Assembly (NCBI GenBank): GCA_021793745.1
Contig: JAJYSD010000048.1
Span: 1 to 7,359 of the forward strand
DNA: 7,359 bases
From: Bacillota bacterium
GTDB taxonomy: Bacteria > Bacillota > Bacilli > Thermoactinomycetales > DSM-44946
Reading direction: 5' to 3'
Shown here: piece by piece, positions 5,942 to 7,359 of the stretch
How the letters are laid out: each line of letters begins with the position of its first letter
Numbering within the stretch: the first letter of the stretch is position 1
Translations under genes and position numbers: made by a program
The notes under the pieces: generated by a model
Seen by the model: only the letters and a program-made list of their open reading frames with translations
Databases searched by the model: none
What the model was told of the DNA's origin: nothing

Positions 5942-7359
5942 ATGCGCAAGACAAAAATCGTCTGCACCATCGGGCCGGCAAGCGAAGAATTGTCCGTATT
6001 GAAGCGGTTGATGGAGGCGGGAATGAATGTCGCTCGCCTCAACTTTTCCCACGGTTCCCATGAAGAGCATGCGCGGAGGATCGAGCGGATCCGGCAGGCA
6101 GCGAAGGAGACGGGCAGGACGATAGCCCTTCTGTTGGACACCAAGGGCCCGGAGATTCGCACCGGCGATCTCCGGGAGGGCATCGCGGAGCTGCAGGAGG
6201 GAGAGACCTTCACCCTCACCACGGAGCCGGTGTTGGGGGATGCGTCCCGGGTTTCCGTCTCCTATGCGGGACTGGCGGAGGATGTGGAACCGGGGGCGAC
6301 CATCCTGATCGATGACGGATTGATCAAATTGACGGTCATCGAAGTGCGGGGGCCGGAGATCATCTGCCGGGTTGTCAACTCCGGCGTCTTGAAAAACCGG
6401 AAAGGGGTCAACGTGCCCGGAGTTCGGATCCAGCTGCCCGGCATCACCTCCAAGGATGCAGAGGACATCCTCTTCGGTCTGGAGCAGGGCATCGATTTCA
6501 TCGCCGCTTCCTTCGTGCGCAAGAAGGAGGATGTGCTGGAAATCCGCAAGCTGCTGGAGGAGCAGGGGGCGGATATTCCGATCATTGCCAAGATCGAAAA
6601 CCAGGAGGGCTTGGACAATCTGGATTCCATCCTGGAGGTGGCCGACGGGCTGATGGTGGCCCGCGGGGATCTGGGGGTTGAAATTCCGGCGGAGGAGGTC
6701 CCCCTCGTGCAGAAGCGGATGATCCGCCAGTGCAACCTGCTCGGAAAACCGGTGATCACCGCAACGCAGATGCTGGATTCCATGCAGCGCAATCCCCGCC
6801 CGACCCGAGCGGAAGCCAGTGACGTGGCCAATGCGATCCTGGACGGCACCGATGCCATCATGCTATCCGGGGAAACGGCGGCCGGGAAATACCCGGTGGA
6901 GGCGGTGGAGACGATGGCCCGCATCGCTTCCCGGACGGAGTCGGCCCTTCGATACCGGGATCTGTTGCGGCAACGGAGCCGGGAATTGGAGGCGAGCATC
7001 ACCGATTCCATCAGCCAGGCGGTAGTGCATACGGCGGAGGCGCTGAATTGCGCGGCGATCATCACCTCCACCGAGTCGGGCCATACCGCCCGGATGGTGT
7101 CCAAGTATCGTCCCCGGGCACCCATCGTGGCTGTCACGCCCCACGAGCGGGTGATGCGGAAACTGGCCCTGGTCTGGGGCGTTCACCCGGTGAAGGGGAG
7201 GGCGGTAAGCAGTACCGATGAAATGCTGCAGTCGGCCATCGACTCGGCCCTCGCCTCCAAAACCGTCCGCCACGGGGATTTGGTGGTGATCACCGCGGGC
7301 GTTCCCGTGGGGCAGTCCGGCACCACCAACCTGATCAAGGTCCACGTGATCAGCGACGT
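5942..7359 (+). CDS. pyk: Pyruvate kinase (3' end outside window)
   Basis: Pyruvate kinase transfers phosphate from phosphoenolpyruvate to ADP, giving pyruvate and ATP, the last step of glycolysis. The frame is open from ATG 5942 to the window edge, 472 codons with no stop. Motifs appear in family order and numbering: '[14 protein letters not shown]' at the N-terminus, Arg32-Asn34-Ser36 in 'ARLNFSHG', Asp66 and Arg73 in '[11 protein letters not shown]', the beta-barrel B domain (about residues 75-165), the active-site signature '[13 protein letters not shown]' with Lys217, '[10 protein letters not shown]', and '[10 protein letters not shown]'. The C-terminal allosteric domain with '[19 protein letters not shown]' and '[16 protein letters not shown]' follows. 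Bacillus-type enzymes carry an extra PEP-utilising-like domain of roughly 110 residues after this point. Whether it is present cannot be seen here. Confidence 0.97.
   Translation, partial: MRKTKIVCTIGPASEELSVLKRLMEAGMNVARLNFSHGSHEEHARRIERIRQAAKETGRTIALLLDTKGPEIRTGDLREGIAELQEGETFTLTTEPVLGDASRVSVSYAGLAEDVEPGATILIDDGLIKLTVIEVRGPEIICRVVNSGVLKNRKGVNVPGVRIQLPGITSKDAEDILFGLEQGIDFIAASFVRKKEDVLEIRKLLEEQGADIPIIAKIENQEGLDNLDSILEVADGLMVARGDLGVEIPAEEVPLVQKRMIRQCNLLGKPVITATQMLDSMQRNPRPTRAEASDVANAILDGTDAIMLSGETAAGKYPVEAVETMARIASRTESALRYRDLLRQRSRELEASITDSISQAVVHTAEALNCAAIITSTESGHTARMVSKYRPRAPIVAVTPHERVMRKLALVWGVHPVKGRAVSSTDEMLQSAIDSALASKTVRHGDLVVITAGVPVGQSGTTNLIKVHVISD

Noticed and set aside
6262..7137. Minus-strand open frame of about 290 codons opposite pyk
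   Set aside because: The product is Ser/Arg/Met-rich without structure, while the opposite strand carries every pyruvate kinase motif.

Overview
This window looks like a chromosomal core-metabolism region from a moderately GC-rich, Gram-positive Firmicute of the order Bacillales. The proteins match the Bacillus family throughout, and the gene order malic enzyme - accD - accA - pfkA - pyk is the one known from Bacillus subtilis (ytsJ-accD-accA-pfkA-pyk). The high GC, the frequent TTG and GTG starts and the purine-rich Shine-Dalgarno sites would suit a thermophilic Bacillales lineage such as Thermoactinomycetaceae. That family-level guess is inference from composition and order only.

All genes are on the + strand. 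Bases 1-363 hold the C-terminal part of an EamA/DMT-type membrane transporter. Bases 451-1176 encode a MOSC-domain protein. An extended -10 promoter (1213-1221) precedes an NAD(P)-dependent malic enzyme at 1284-2501. Its last ~30 codons appear to have been thrown out of frame by a net one-base loss near 2469-2471. A promoter at 2620-2649 then drives a ~60-residue conserved-looking small protein followed by accD and accA, which overlap by 26 bases. These are the two carboxyltransferase subunits of acetyl-CoA carboxylase. A rho-independent terminator (4761-4796) closes this unit. Just after it lie three TTTGTCC/GGACAAA half-sites on top of the putative pfkA promoter. pfkA (4866-5825) and pyk (5942 to the window end, incomplete) follow as a likely glycolytic operon.

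The genes form one metabolic theme. PfkA commits carbon to glycolysis, Pyk makes pyruvate and ATP, malic enzyme feeds or drains the malate/pyruvate node with reduced nicotinamide cofactor, and AccDA (with AccB and AccC encoded elsewhere) turns acetyl-CoA into malonyl-CoA for fatty-acid synthesis.

I found no mobile element, CRISPR array, RNA gene or clearly new system here. The points most worth a second look are the frameshifted malic enzyme tail, the operator-like repeats before pfkA (their spacing resembles a CggR site), and the unnamed small protein ahead of accD.
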